A stretch of 64,000 nucleotides of DNA from Lunularia cruciata (GCA_948567375.1 OX419755.1:9057001-9121000); one strand, 5' to 3'; shown: positions 11,227-22,860, counted from the stretch's first letter. Translations and numbers: made by a program. Notes: generated from the letters alone by a model not told the origin.

Positions 11227-14200
11227 GTGTGGAAAAAGCTTGCTCAAAGGTAGGTCTAGCTAGTAACTCCTCCAACCTAGATGTTGCTACCTATCATAAA
11301 CGATTGGTCATAGAATGGATCCTATGCTCCTCAACCAAGTCAACTCCACTATCAACCACCTTTGCTCTAGAAGTAGGACCTACCTCATCCAAACTTTTAC
11401 AAAGTGTAGCAACCAACCATAACTCTAGAGTTGCATCAACTTCCAATATAACCATATCACTAGTTGATAACAAAGAGAAGAGCTTAATCAGTTGAGTTGC
11501 CCCCAACATCAAGCTAGATTCAATCTGTGTAGTAGCAAGTGGCTAACTAGTATCTAGTCCATCATGTGCTCCATCACTATCTACCATAATTGCACTATCT
11601 AGGAGCCATGAATGTTGTCTATAATATCTCAAAGAGTGTGAAAGACTCTTTGAGACAAACTTAGGACTAGAGAAGTTTAACCTATCTACTAACCAACCTA
11701 TCTAACCTAACCCAACCTAACCTAACATATCTAACCAACTTTGTTGATGCTCCTCTATGCTCTAGAGAACATACTTGTAATATTCCACGGATAGAAAAAT
11801 ACAATAGAGAAAACATGAATTCCACATTCAAACTCTGATGCCCCAAAGGCACCTTCTCTTTATTATATAGCTAAAGAGGATCTCCTCCAAGGAAACTCCA
11901 CCATAGAATTAGGTACATGGATAGGTGATCTATCACCAAGCTCTACCCTTAGATTACTTACTTGGATGGGTGACATGTTGGTCTTGGTCCCATCTGGTTG
12001 GTCAACAGGCTCTGACCAAAGGGAATCTTTTAGAGAATATTCTTGTAGGAATCTCAAAATCACATGGGTGAGGTACCATTGGAAAGCCCTTAATGAGACA
12101 AACCCAAGGAGAAGGAAGTCCAACCTTTCTTCCATTTGTTGGGGGGGGGGGGGGGGGGGGGGAGGATCTACACATTTTCAAGGCTTCATTCATCTGTTTA
12201 GGCTTCCAAATTGCCTTTAAAGTTTTCAAGCCTATTTTGGCTTTTGCCCTATTAGTAGAAGTGCTCTTTTGTTGATACCTCTATCTGATCTACTTTCTCC
12301 ATCATGTGTAACATCCTTCCAGATGTCACCACTCCAAGTTTTACCTCTAGATCATATGTCTAACTATTGATTCAAAAGTTTCCAATCATGTTTTGGTTTC
12401 TAGCCTATTAATAGAAGAACTATTTTGGTGATACTTTTGTCTTGTCTACTTAGTCCATCATGTATAAAATCCTTCCAAATGTTACCAAACCAAATTTCAT
12501 CTTTAGATCATATGTCTAGCTATTGGTATTACAATACTATACTCTTAATCACTCTGTTAGATGCATCTACCTATGTTGTTCCGCACATAAAGGCCAGGAC
12601 ATCTCTATCACTAGCATAAGGAGTTGGAAGCCTTAGCACCCAAATCTGATCTCCTCTGAGCTATGGCTATGGTAGCCAATCCTTGCTCGAATTGCTTAAT
12701 TTGAGTAGCCATGGTTGTATTAGAAGCAAGGGTATGTATTGGGTCCCTTCCAAGTATAGATCCTTTGCCACCACCTCTACCACCCCATCCTCCATGACCT
12801 TGAGCTCCTCTACCACCTACCATAATAGCCCTACCACTCTGTAACTTTGAGTGAAGTCAAAGCATCAATCACTGGTGTGACCAACTCTATGACAATGGTC
12901 ATATTGTCTCTTTGCTTGTTGTGATGCACCAGATGTATCATATCTATTGCCTTGAGTGCACTCTCTCATGTGGTGAGGTCCATCACAAGTCAACAAGCAA
13001 CACCACCACTCACTAGTTACTATCGATCCAAAGTAAAGGTAAGGGTCTAGTTTCATTAGGCACTCCACTCACTTCATAAGATCAAGGCTGTCTAGTAAGT
13101 CCTTGGAAGTTAATATGGTATGGTGCACTCTATTACACCCTAGAAGAAGTAACAATTATGGATGAGGTCTTCCTAGCAATCCAAATATCACCATTCTCTC
13201 CTCCATCCTATTAAGCTCAATGTGCTCAACCAAACTAAAGACCACTACCAAAGTAGGTGAGGTAGCATGTAAGAACATAACATTGCATACTCTATGTCTT
13301 AATTCCTTGTCCAAGATTCCATACCAAAATTGGACTGCATAGGCCTTATTAACTCCATAAGTAAAACTGATCAACTATCTCATACAAGTGTATGCCTCAC
13401 GTTGGCTCTCTTCAAGCTTCCATTGGAACTCCACAAGCTTCTTAGCTTGATAGTCTGCACTCCTTGGTAGTTTTGCCTCAAACAACGAAAGAATTCAACC
13501 ATGGGTTAAACCCCAATATTGCACTACCTCATGCAATGGTACCTCCACTCAAAGTAGCACCATCTCTAACTAACGCACCTCCATTGGATACACCAATGCT
13601 ACTAGAGCTAGAATACTTGGGTATTGTTGATCTACCCCTAGAAACTAAGCCAAAGTGATGGAAATGTAATGTGGAGATGAATACTATCTCCATAGCTTAA
13701 TCTCCTCCAAGTGAGCTCTCTTTAAACTCATGGTAGTCATCCATTGGTGGAACTTTTAAGTGCTCAAACAACCCCTTCCATGCCATGAAAGGTATGAACA
13801 AAGTTGAGTTTTGCATGTATTGCAGATCACACCACATATCAAACTCTTGGATGAAGTCATCCAACTCAATGGTACCCATTCCACTAGAATGGTGCTTGGG
13901 ACCTTTGGAGGCCCCATAAATCTCATCCATATCCTACAACCGTGGTGCGGACACATTAGGTGCACTCTCAACTAAATCAACTCATGTATCAAACTCCAAT
14001 CAAAGTCAATCTTCTCCCTCATCAAGACATGAGATAAAGGCTAATATTGAGCACCATTCCATGCAAACCCACTATGTACTATAGCAATATCTCCTTTGGA
14101 ATCTCCATTATGATAATGTAACTCAAACTACAACTATAACCACCAAGGATCATCACCAAATGCCATCACCAATTGAACACCATTTACTAATGTAACTCTA

Positions 14201-14600
14201 AATGTGACAACTACACTAGGGAAATGGCAACCTCTAACCTACCATCACAACATGTACTCTCTTGGTCTGTAGATCATCATTTCATACTCTTTGGAGAGAA
14301 ACATAGGTAGTTTGTCTAGTCATCACTCCAATCTCATTACTAAGAGTACACCAGAGCAATAATGCTCTAAAGGTAAGGCAATTCACACAAACATGGTGCA
14401 CAAACAAGAAGTAAAGAATGGAGATGGTCCAATCACAAGAAATCTAAACAAAACTCTCCATCTAATAAATCAATACCAAACTAACTCTACAGTCATTTGG
14501 CATTTGATATAATAGGAATGTTTATCTACTCCTAAGCTACTAGGATTACCAAGGATGAGATCAAACTTCCTTTTCTAGCCAAAGTTACATATGTATATGT
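11227..14600 (-). mobile_element. Reverse-strand Ty3/gypsy relic (family C), mostly gag region
   Basis: On the minus strand, gag-like stretches appear at about 13,930-13,697 and 13,374-13,156. A zinc-knuckle-like remnant (YDHCHRVGHTSD) lies near 12,880. The likely gag-pol junction is interrupted by the solo LTR at 11,776-12,533. The relic has many breaks and no recognisable LTR of its own. The left edge abuts the family-A 3' LTR and the right edge is uncertain. It is older than the LTR inserted in it. Confidence 0.6.
11776..12533 (-). repeat. Solo LTR, family A, reverse orientation
   Basis: A 758-bp LTR reading TGTAATATTCC at its left end and GGTATTACA at its right end, which is family A inverted. 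It is flanked by a perfect 5-bp target duplication ATACT (11,771-11,775 and 12,534-12,538). It contains a run of 22 G at 12,141-12,162; other copies have shorter C or G runs at the same place. It is inserted in the minus-strand gypsy relic. Confidence 0.9.
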
Positions 14601-14628
14601 ATCAATCAACCAATCATTAGGACAAGAA

Positions 14629-14760
14629 GTGTAGGTGGACTAGTTGGTTTGGGCACTAGTATTGAGACCCTAGGACTAGGATTTGCGGTTCAAACCCTAT
14701 TGTGTAGAATCTAGAAGAGTGTGCAGATTTTGCCAAATAATAAACAAAAACTACCAAAAC
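14629..14760 (+). repeat. Possible tRNA-derived SINE or tRNA relic
   Basis: A pol III A-box-like TGGACTAGTTGG (14,636-14,647) is followed 39 bp later by a B-box-like GGTTCAAACCC (14,687-14,697). Both are close to the tRNA consensus and in the right order. The spacing is a few bases longer than in most tRNAs and I could not fold a clean cloverleaf, so a SINE head or tRNA pseudogene is more likely than a working tRNA. An A-rich stretch (AAATAATAAACAAAAAC) follows around 14,733-14,750. No second copy was noticed in the window. Confidence 0.4.
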
Positions 14761-15850
14761 TTATCTAAATTTGTTAGCTTCATGTTGGCAAGCTGGCCTG
14801 CGTAGCCTCTCTAGCCCTATGCCTCAAAGCCTAGAAACACAAAAATTCTGCCAAATGAGTACTTTCTTCTTCTTGCCAATTTGAGCACTCTCTAAATTTG
14901 GCCAACTTTCAACAACTTGAGCACTATTTAGGGCAATTTGCTAGCTTGTTGGCCCTTTTAGGCCTTTTTTTGTCTCTTTAGCCCTATGCCTCAAAGCTTA
15001 GAAACACCAAAATTCTGCCAAATGAGGACTTTCTTCTTGCCAATTTGAACCCTTTCCAAATCTGGCCAACCTTCACCAACTTGAGCTCTAACTAGTGCAA
15101 TTTGAGTAACTTCACACTTTGGACTTTAACACCTATTGATACATGTATTCTCTATAGGGATATGAAGTTTGGTATATAAGATAAAGGTGATCTCATGCAA
15201 GAGGAAGGGAAAAGAGTGAGCATCACAATTTTGTCTTCTAGTGTATTGACTTGGTATGGTTCTTAGTTATTTGATTTCAAGGAAAGAGTTGAGAACTCTT
15301 GGGCTCACAAGCCTTGTTGGTGCAAATTTTTCTATAGTCCAAGGATAGCCCATCTGAATGAATCCTTGAATTAGTTTGTAGGTGAAGGTAAGACCACTTA
15401 CCCATAGGATTATTCCCATGCGCATAGATATTCCTTTAGATTTGTTGACTTTATTTGACTTTTAGCTAGTAACTTGAGTTGCTTTGGTAATTAGTCACTT
15501 TACTGTGTAACTTTTTCACAAGTATATAAGCTAGGGGTGAGGATGTACTCAATATCCATTCATTTATAACTCTCTCTCTCTCATTGAGTCTCTAGTGAGC
15601 AACATCTTGAGTCTTGGAGATGCCTTGGAGTAGTGTGATGGAGTTGGGGTTACGTGTCTTCTTAGTCCATGGTGCATTACCTTAGTAGCCATCACAGGTT
15701 CATCTTAAGTGAGAGATAGGCCAGCTCATAGGAAAATCTCCACAAATTCAAACTCTCTATAAATCTGGCCAACCTTCACCAACTCAAGCACTAGCTAGGG
15801 CAATTTGGGCAACCTCCAACTTTGGACAACCTTTGTCAACTTGACGTTCA
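14760..15850. repeat. Satellite-like repeat, period about 167 bp, split by a solo LTR
   Basis: Two neighbouring units share the stretch GCCCTATGCCTCAAAGC (starting 14,814 and 14,981, period 167) and the stretch about a Leu/Cys-type line CCAACTT..CAACTTGAGC. A third, more diverged partial unit resumes after the solo LTR, around 15,740-15,850. It holds no coding sequence I can support. Confidence 0.6.
15125..15730 (+). repeat. Old solo LTR related to element B
   Basis: About 606 bp matching the element-B LTR along its whole length with many differences (start TTTAACACCTATTGATACATG-like against TGTAACACCC; end CCAGCTCATA against CCGGCTCACA). The flanks GGAC and GGAA look like a decayed target duplication. 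It interrupts the satellite-like repeat. It is much more diverged than the LTRs of element B, so it belongs to an older wave of the same family. Confidence 0.75.
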
Positions 15851-16209
15851 AATTTTTTTCAACCTCTTACAATCTAACGCACCTCTTCTATAGTGGATTG
15901 ACTGCCAAATCTTCCAATGACTATCAACTTGGGTCAAATTGAGAAGATATGGATCTCCAAATGCTTGATCTGAGGCTATGGTTCTTAAATTCACCTCCAA
16001 TTTTGCTTCTCAAGTCCAATTTGCAATGCCAGTGCCTCTTATTTCACTCTCTTGCACTCAAAATTGACCTCAATTTTGAGAAATTTAGGTAGCAATTCTG
16101 GACACCGTTTGACCCACTACCAAATTTGCATCAACTCAAAAAGGGTTTCCACAAAAGATCACCTCTCAATGAACTCTAAAACCACGATCAAGTGTATCAA
16201 CGACCTGCC

Positions 16210-16590
16210 TGTTAGGAGTTAACTCAGGTCTTGAGTAACTCTAGTTAGTTTGATTATGATTACTTGGACTAAGGTTGGGTTACTACATAAGAGAGCTAGT
16301 ATGAAGCTTTGTAATACATTAGTCTAATCATCAATATGGCTGCTGATGTGTTCTCGTGGACGTAGTCTCAATAATGAGGTGAACCACGTTATTGTCTTGT
16401 GTCAACCATGGCGCATAGATTTCTTGTGTATAAATGAATTGGACCTATATTGCCAAGGTTCAAGATAACACCAACTCTCTCAATCGCTACATTTGCTTTC
16501 CCCTTGACTCACTTCTTTGATGTAATTAGTTCACTCTTCCATTCAAATCACACTCAAATTGAATATAAACTTGATCTTCCACTCAACAAT
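16210..16590 (+). repeat. Possible solo Copia-type LTR
   Basis: Starts TGTTAGGAGTTAACTC and can end at CAACA near 16,588, the TGTT...AACA ends common in Ty1/Copia LTRs. It holds a TATAAATG-like box near 16,431 and an R/U5-like stretch. CTGCC lies just before it (16,205-16,209) and again at 16,591-16,595, two bases past the expected end, so the target duplication is only suggestive. No internal Copia domain was recognised nearby. Confidence 0.4.
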
Positions 16591-17990
16591 CTGCCTACAA
16601 TCAAGAAATGATTATAATCAAGCTACTCCAGCTAAGAGACTCTAGGTGATGCTTGCCGGCCTTTGTCCATTGGAAGGCTCAACATCAAAGAAGTGAGCTC
16701 TTTGGAGCTGCACTTTGAAAGTATACCCCTTTGTTCTACCTAGGTCTATAGCCTTAATAGCAATGCGGATGACATATATGATGGTGCAAGTGACGGTGGG
16801 TCACACTATGTGATCATTAGCCCTAATGTGAAATTTGGCTACCATCAAGTAGTCCATGAGCAACGATCAAAATAATTATGATTGCCAACATTACTACTCA
16901 AGCAAACTAACTTTGGCACTACAAATGTCGTGACAAAGTTGAGTGTTGGTTGGACCTGCCAAGACCACCCCTTGGAGGGTGAGGGTAGACATAGTCACAT
17001 TCATAGATGGTCAATGTACTTTGTATATTGTGGTGGTTGCAAACCGTCTACAACCAAAGTCCTTGGTTAGAGCAGGTTCACAACCAAGAGCTACAATGAC
17101 CATTGCCGCCAAGGAGAGGAGGACCACTACATTGCACGACATGCCTCCAATGCCTTGGTCCCGTTGGTTGTGGAGATCTCTCACCATCTCCATCACCATT
17201 TTGATTGTCTCCTTTGCAGTGCAATATGGGGATCCTTACAATGAAGAGGAGCACTAGTTATCTTGTCTGCCGTGCTCACCTCGTACTATTTGCAACTGCA
17301 ATAGGTATCCTTCACCTTATAGCGTGCACATGCATTGAGTCTTCATCTATAGGGCAACCAAAAAAGGAGCTCCTTCACCACTCCTTCATCAAAGCCACTC
17401 CTTCACCATTTGCCTTTTACCATTTATCTCATGTACCTTTGGAGGACCTATATCATGAGGTTGAGGAGTAGGTTTCATTGTGTGCTACTTTGCATTTTTT
17501 GGGAGTGATGTTGGTTTTATTTCCATGTTTGGGCTTGGACAGTTAGTTCTCTTAGGCTCTTGGACCCCTTTGGTTTGGGCCTCCAACTCTTTTGCCCCAT
17601 CCACACTTTTATGTGCTTTTGTACTCTTTTGTGTTTTTGTCCACTCGATGTATTCCATTTGTCCTCTGGCTTTTACTATCACCCACTTTTATGAGCATAA
17701 GGAATCTTGTCAAGTAAATCTTTTAGAATTTGTCTCCTTATTCGTGTAATCGTGTAATCACCTTTATTGTAATCTTATCTTTTATCTTTTCTAATCCTAA
17801 TTTCTAATTTTAACCTAGTGACATCTATAATAACTAATGTTAGTAGCAATTAGAACACACAACAACAAACTAGTCTTAAGAGAGAAAAGATAGCATCCTC
17901 ATGTTGTTCCTTTTAGTGATGTTGTATCGGCAATGTTGTACTCTTAATTCAATCAATTGGTCAATCCCTAGTACAATCAATTATACAATG
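16591..17990. other. Intergenic, unrecognised degenerate sequence
   Basis: Only short ORFs are present (for example 16,943-17,257 and 17,480-17,749). None has a recognisable domain or convincing splice sites. The style resembles the repeat-rich sequence on the left rather than the gene-bearing DNA that starts near 18,000. Confidence 0.5.
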
Positions 17991-18015
17991 TCAGCTTAAT
18001 TGCAGAGTCTGCACA

Positions 18016-18474
18016 ATGATTGACCCTAGATTCGGAGAGTCGCCTCACTGGCTTGAATCGGTTCTCAGGGTTGTTGATCGAGACAGGAGTTGTTCTGAAG
18101 GGACTCCAAAGTGTTTGTGTGAGGCGACAATTGTTGAAATGCCAATCATCTTCGATCCCGATGACTTCAACAATCGAAGCATGCGAAGCTATGAGGTCGG
18201 AAAAGCTGTAGTCCATTTCGAGGGTTTAGACGGGCTTGTTTACTACAAGTTTCCTCTCACGGATGGGGACATTAGAGGATTAGCATACGAGAGACCAATA
18301 ATTTGTGGACTTGTTGCTGGTGGAACAAGTGGCCAAAACATCGCTGCTATAGACAATCAGCCGATGGATGAACTTCCTCTTGAGAAGCTCAGAAGCGATT
18401 GGACTGCGGAATGGGAAAGGAAGCGCTCTCAAACCTTCGTGACCTCTAGAAGGTCACGAAGAAAGAAGTCGTGA
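18016..18474 (+). CDS. Unknown protein, 152 aa (possibly a 3' exon)
   Basis: Open frame with gene-like composition, unlike the repeats to its left. The protein has an acidic and mixed body (IIFDPDDFNNRSMRSYEVGK near residues 44-63; a Gly-rich LVAGGTSGQN stretch near residue 100) and a very basic tail (SRRSRRKKS). I do not recognise a family. A TTGCAG just upstream (around 18,000-18,005) could be a splice acceptor, in which case this is the last exon of a gene whose 5' part was displaced or lost at the repeat border. The tail is encoded by an 11-bp perfect inverted repeat (18,435-18,461). It could also be a gene fragment. Confidence 0.4.
   Translation: MIDPRFGESPHWLESVLRVVDRDRSCSEGTPKCLCEATIVEMPIIFDPDDFNNRSMRSYEVGKAVVHFEGLDGLVYYKFPLTDGDIRGLAYERPIICGLVAGGTSGQNIAAIDNQPMDELPLEKLRSDWTAEWERKRSQTFVTSRRSRRKKS
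18435..18461. repeat. 11-bp perfect inverted repeat, 5-nt loop
   Basis: CTTCGTGACCT (18,435-18,445), loop CTAGA, AGGTCACGAAG (18,451-18,461). It lies inside the last codons of the 152-aa ORF, 13 bp before its stop codon. Confidence 0.9.
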
Positions 18475-18623
18475 TTCAGCCTTCAAAGCTCTGTTTGTCA
18501 GGGATTCATGAGATTCTGAGCTCTTATATTATCTACTCTAGATCTGTGTGCTACTTACGAAGACACAGAGCCCGGCAATGGATAAAGAAACGTTGTCATG
18601 TTTTCCTGATCACGGGAGTGGGA

Positions 18624-18681
18624 TTTTGTATGCCACGAAAAGTTGATATAGCTTTTGTATGCCACGAAAAGTTGATATAGC
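18624..18681. repeat. Perfect 29-bp tandem duplication
   Basis: A unit starting TTTTGTATGCCACGAAAAG is present twice, at 18,624-18,652 and 18,653-18,681, with no mismatch seen. It lies about 150 bp downstream of the 152-aa ORF. No coding role is apparent. Confidence 0.9.
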
Positions 18682-19304
18682 TAGTTCCACACAAATTCAG
18701 TATCAAATCGGTCGATCGAGCATTGTGATCTATCGACACCTGTTGGTGAAGCATATTAACTTTGAAAATGTCTTCTTCAGGAATGTGCCTGGCCGGTTCA
18801 AATTGCTGAAATTTCTTATAGAAACAATGCTGGTCACCGTCCAAACACTACCGGGATTGCGATAGACGTAACTATATGTGGAGAGTCAAGTTTGTTGTGC
18901 TTTGAGGTAGACTTTTCAACGCAGTGTCATCGACTTTGAAAGACTTTCAATTCGAAGGTGGAATGGGAGTATTTGACATGAAATCCAGCTGTGAGGTCCT
19001 TGACTGATTGATAGCAACATTAGAAACAGACAAGTTAATGGTGCGGATAGAATTCCATGCGCTAAGCCTGTTTAGCGAGTGCACACACCCAGTCAGTCCA
19101 TAACAGAAAAGAGTTTGCAAAGTCCACCGGTATGTTTCGGCCAAGAACTGAAGTCCCATGTGCTGGAGGGATCCTGAGGACCCAAGTACGGAAGAGTTCA
19201 GGATCCTTCAGGCCGTCTAACTTTCAGAGTTAAAAAGCTTCACACGACTCAATTACAAGGGAAGAATGAAATATATACACTGCAAAGTGCTTGTTGAATG
19301 AGTA

Positions 19305-20618
19305 TCATGGTTTTAAGATTTCATCTACAATTTCTAACAGCCCTGGCAGAGAATCAGGAGTGAACTTTCTTGCAAACATGAAGTGACCGTCTTCCCGAGT
19401 CTGCAAGTTGTGAATCAATTCCACACTCACCTCCTTATCGCAAAAGTTTCTAGGATGACCTAGACCATTGGTAGATCTCCGACACAAAACTGAACCACTC
19501 CAGTCTACATAAGTTGGGGCATAGTTTGTGGTTCCATTGGGGTCCATAATGCCGATCGTGGTCGAAAAGTAGTGCTCTTCAGGAAAACAAGCATATTGGT
19601 TGCGACAAGGAAGTCTGAACTTAGACCAGTAGAGATTATCCTTAACCACAAGCACAGCATGCTTTCTCCTCAATGTGAAGAATTGGGAGCTGACTCGGAA
19701 ATCGGAGAGCTTAATTTCTGGGAGCATTACATTTTCACCTCGAGCATTGTACCTGCTGAGAAGGCGTGGCGGGCTCCCGACCAAGCCCATGAAGCTCTTG
19801 TCTGTGGAGCTGAAGGTTTTGTAAATGTAGGGCAAGCTGTGGAGAGGGATGCAAGACTCTGAGACGATGGCAAACCATTCGTTTCTGGGATCGTCAATTA
19901 GAGCATTTGCCATGAGGCGCCGACCTGCAGATATTAAACCCGGGGTGCCTCGTTCTGCAATTTGGCTGGGGATTATCCTCCCCCAAAAAACTCCAGCGCT
20001 CCGAGTTATCGAGGTCAAATTCATGGGATCCACATGCACGTAGATGTTGTACAGCTCTTCATGGCCTTCGAAGAATTTGTTCCACAGAGGTGCAAGCGGA
20101 GGTTCTCCTCTGAGAAGAAACAGAAACGCGATCTTGAACCCGCAGGCTTTCACCTCCTTTTCTCCCACGAGGTTCTTGTTCAAACAACCTATCGAACTTC
20201 TTGAATAGTTTATTTGTTCGGAATTCCTCATAGGGAAGTTAGACGGTCGGACTTCTTCCATGGCTATGGCCTTCGAGAGAAGCTCGTCATCAGTCCAGAG
20301 GTGAAGCAGACGGTTCCCTCGCTGGACGGAATCCTCAATAGACGAAGAATCATGAATGCCTGCACAACCAGTGACGGATCTGGGTGCTGTTACCGGAGGC
20401 AGGCTCACATAAACTGGCTGCCTCCACCACACCAGCGCTAAGGATATGACAGAAATGACCCCAATTAGGACAGTCGGACGAATTCCATTGCTCCCAGGGA
20501 GATCGGCCCAGTTGCGACGAGTTGAAGAACCCGGAATTTTGGGGAAATCTTCTCCCGCTCCTACAGCAGCTATGCGAAGTCGGTCATACACCCCGGTCTT
20601 CTCAGATGAAGCCATCAT
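19305..20618 (-). CDS. Core-2/I-branching-type glycosyltransferase (GT14, DUF266, BC10-like)
   Basis: Intronless 437-aa protein. Residues 1-45 are a basic cytosolic tail. A single transmembrane segment (VLIGVISVISLALVWW, about 50-65) gives type II Golgi topology, followed by a stem. The catalytic domain runs from about 160 (KIAFLFLLRGEPPLAPLW) to the end. Family landmarks seen are YNIYVHVDP, the NEWFAIVSESCIPLHSL stretch, the CFPEEHYFST motif with its acidic pair, and YVDWSG. The length is typical of plant BC10-like proteins (about 380-440 aa), which are thought to glycosylate cell-wall or arabinogalactan-type substrates. The exact donor and acceptor are not settled. Two ATG codons begin the frame and either could be used. 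The gene stands alone, with the nearest neighbour (unknown ORF) about 0.8 kb beyond its 3' end. Confidence 0.88.
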   Translation of the reverse strand: MMASSEKTGVYDRLRIAAVGAGEDFPKIPGSSTRRNWADLPGSNGIRPTVLIGVISVISLALVWWRQPVYVSLPPVTAPRSVTGCAGIHDSSSIEDSVQRGNRLLHLWTDDELLSKAIAMEEVRPSNFPMRNSEQINYSRSSIGCLNKNLVGEKEVKACGFKIAFLFLLRGEPPLAPLWNKFFEGHEELYNIYVHVDPMNLTSITRSAGVFWGRIIPSQIAERGTPGLISAGRRLMANALIDDPRNEWFAIVSESCIPLHSLPYIYKTFSSTDKSFMGLVGSPPRLLSRYNARGENVMLPEIKLSDFRVSSQFFTLRRKHAVLVVKDNLYWSKFRLPCRNQYACFPEEHYFSTTIGIMDPNGTTNYAPTYVDWSGSVLCRRSTNGLGHPRNFCDKEVSVELIHNLQTREDGHFMFARKFTPDSLPGLLEIVDEILKP

Positions 20619-20659
20619 CTACAAACTCCTGCAGCCCACGGGATCCCACAAGACTTAAC

Positions 20660-22860
20660 CTCTCAACAGACATAATCTCCTCCAGTCAAAATTCTCGCGG
20701 ACATCCAGCATCCCTCGAGTTACAATAGTTGGGTCTCAAAGGTACATGACGGGACCGCGTATATTTGAGCTACACAATCCAGTTGTACTTGTTACGCAAT
20801 TAGCATTTGAGAAGTTGAGCATGCAGAATTCAGACCGGATACTCCGAGTCGTAGATAGCTACCTACTGGATCGAGAGTCCCCCTGCATGCGATGGCCGAG
20901 ATATTCAGATTGGTGGTTGGTTCTATGCGTCCGAGGATAATGTGAACCTTTTGTAGACTGTACGAACTAGATGCCTACTTGGAAGGGATTCATAATTTCA
21001 GTCATGAAGAAGTTGACTCCTCATAATTTCGGTAAGAAGAACGCGCACGTTATGAGACTTCAATTCGAAACCGCAATTCTAGAGTCTCCCTCTCTTCACG
21101 GGTACGAGAGAAGCAGTATCTGATTTTCAACACCACCTACATCATGGCCACGGTGGATTATTTACCTGTACCTTCTGCTCCAATTCTCTCACTCGATTGC
21201 CAGCAGTTCTTAGTCCTGACTGCTGCTGTTACCAAGATTGCAGTACTGAAAGGAATACGAATACGGCAAGACTGGGATCGACTGCCCTTCATGTGGAGCC
21301 AAAGAAGCAGGAGAATTGGAAATATTATGAAGATTTTCTCGAGTGTAAGGAGGAGGAAATTAAGGCCACACATTTCTTGTTTTGGTCTTCTCCGACGTGA
21401 ACAACTTTGCATGCAACAACTTTCTGGACAACTGGAGACCTTCACCAGATTCATATTCTCGTGCTCCACCTAGAACTTACGAATATGAGTTCTTTAATCT
21501 TGAGTTCAGATTCGATATTGAAATTCTCTCCTGACTTCGCACATACAAACAGAAATACTTGCAACCGATTGTGTCGATGTTTTGTCTGTCCCTGAGGTAA
21601 TAAACACCCTTCCCTTTGTGTTTGTTACAGTATCTGAGCTATGTATTCAAAGACAAGTGCAAGAGACAATCATTTGACCCCATAAATCCCCCTTTCCTTT
21701 CTTGTTTGCTACAGGATCTGAGCCGTGATTAAAGACACGTGCAAGAGCCAGACATTTGAACCACATGGATTCGGATTCTATATCCTCTCACGACCTGAGA
21801 TGTTGGTAACGAAATGAGCTTCTATCAATGCAGAAATCAACCAACCCTGCCAATCAGTGCTCACTTTCGATACCTCAGTTCTGATTGGACATGAAGCGTC
21901 AGTCTCAGCAGGAACTGAATAGACTGAGAAGTATAAATTAAACAACATTCGGACAAGTTTTTGCGATTCCGAGTTTAAATTGTAGCAAGGCTACGAACCC
22001 ATTCATGACACCTGTGGAGCAAAGGGTTGAATCTATCTACAACTGTCCATAAATAGAAGATTCGGTAGCAGGTCTAGTTGTAGACGGGAATATGCATCGG
22101 GCATGGACACCGTTCATATTCAACAGCGTGATTGTGGCATGCAGGAAGGAGGAAGAAACTGCGGTACCAATGCACACGTGGGGTTTCATGGGTTTAAGAA
22201 GTTAGGTCGGGGAGGACAGAATCGTCTTAAATTGGCAGAAAAAGAGAAGGATTTTCAATCAGTAGTATGATTCAATATCAGATCAAGTAACGGGTTCTGG
22301 TGCTGATACTGCTTCTGCTCTTCATGGTCATAATGGTCGCAGAAGGCCATAATGGATGAGGAAGACCAAAACTGTTTCATGCACTTTGGCGCGGGAAGAA
22401 ACAGGTACTGCATTAATACATGCATAGAGGATACTCGTGGGTTCACTGAGTCAGACATGCAACGTAATCAGTTCTCCGTATAGTGCTCGATTCTTCACCG
22501 ACATGACTTCCACCAGGGCATCCAGAACATTACAGCATGTAATCAGGCAGCCTTTGATTCTGTCAGAGGGATCATGCGGAGGTGATGGAGATAATTGTTG
22601 CAAACTGATTTAGTTCCGTCAGAGGAACAATATGGACGTGCTGAGAAGGAAGCTCTTCCTGTTATGATCTTGGGAGTGTAGCGTGTGCAGTTCAAAAAAT
22701 TGGGATAATCAGAGCATCATTCTCAAACGGAGCTAGAAATTTCGAACGAGCGTTTGATGACGATTAAAAACCAGAACATGCTGAGTTTGTTGTACTGTAT
22801 GAGGTCATGTAAGGAAGAAGTGAAGTAGAAATGAGCTTACTTCGATAACTCAGTCTCCCA
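20660..22860. other. Intergenic, no supported gene; degenerate 80-bp duplication
   Basis: Composition is gene-like but no ORF can be tied to a family. A diverged tandem pair lies at about 21,607-21,683 and 21,687-21,766, sharing the blocks TTTGTTACAGTATCTGAGC / TTTGCTACAGGATCTGAGC and GTGCAAGAG. ORFs near 21,144-21,473 overlap in both strands and frames, so I do not call one. This region probably includes the GT14 promoter (left edge). Confidence 0.5.

Noticed and set aside
12002-12275. ORFs with poly-Pro or poly-Gly runs
   Set aside because: They arise only from the G22 run in a solo LTR.
16943-17257. 104-aa ORF with a hydrophobic C-terminal segment
   Set aside because: It lies in degenerate repeat-like sequence with no homology I know and no sign of selection.
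21144-21473. 109-aa and 103-aa ORFs on opposite strands, plus a Cys-rich 67-aa frame
   Set aside because: They overlap one another, have no recognised domain and no splice context. I could not choose one over the others.
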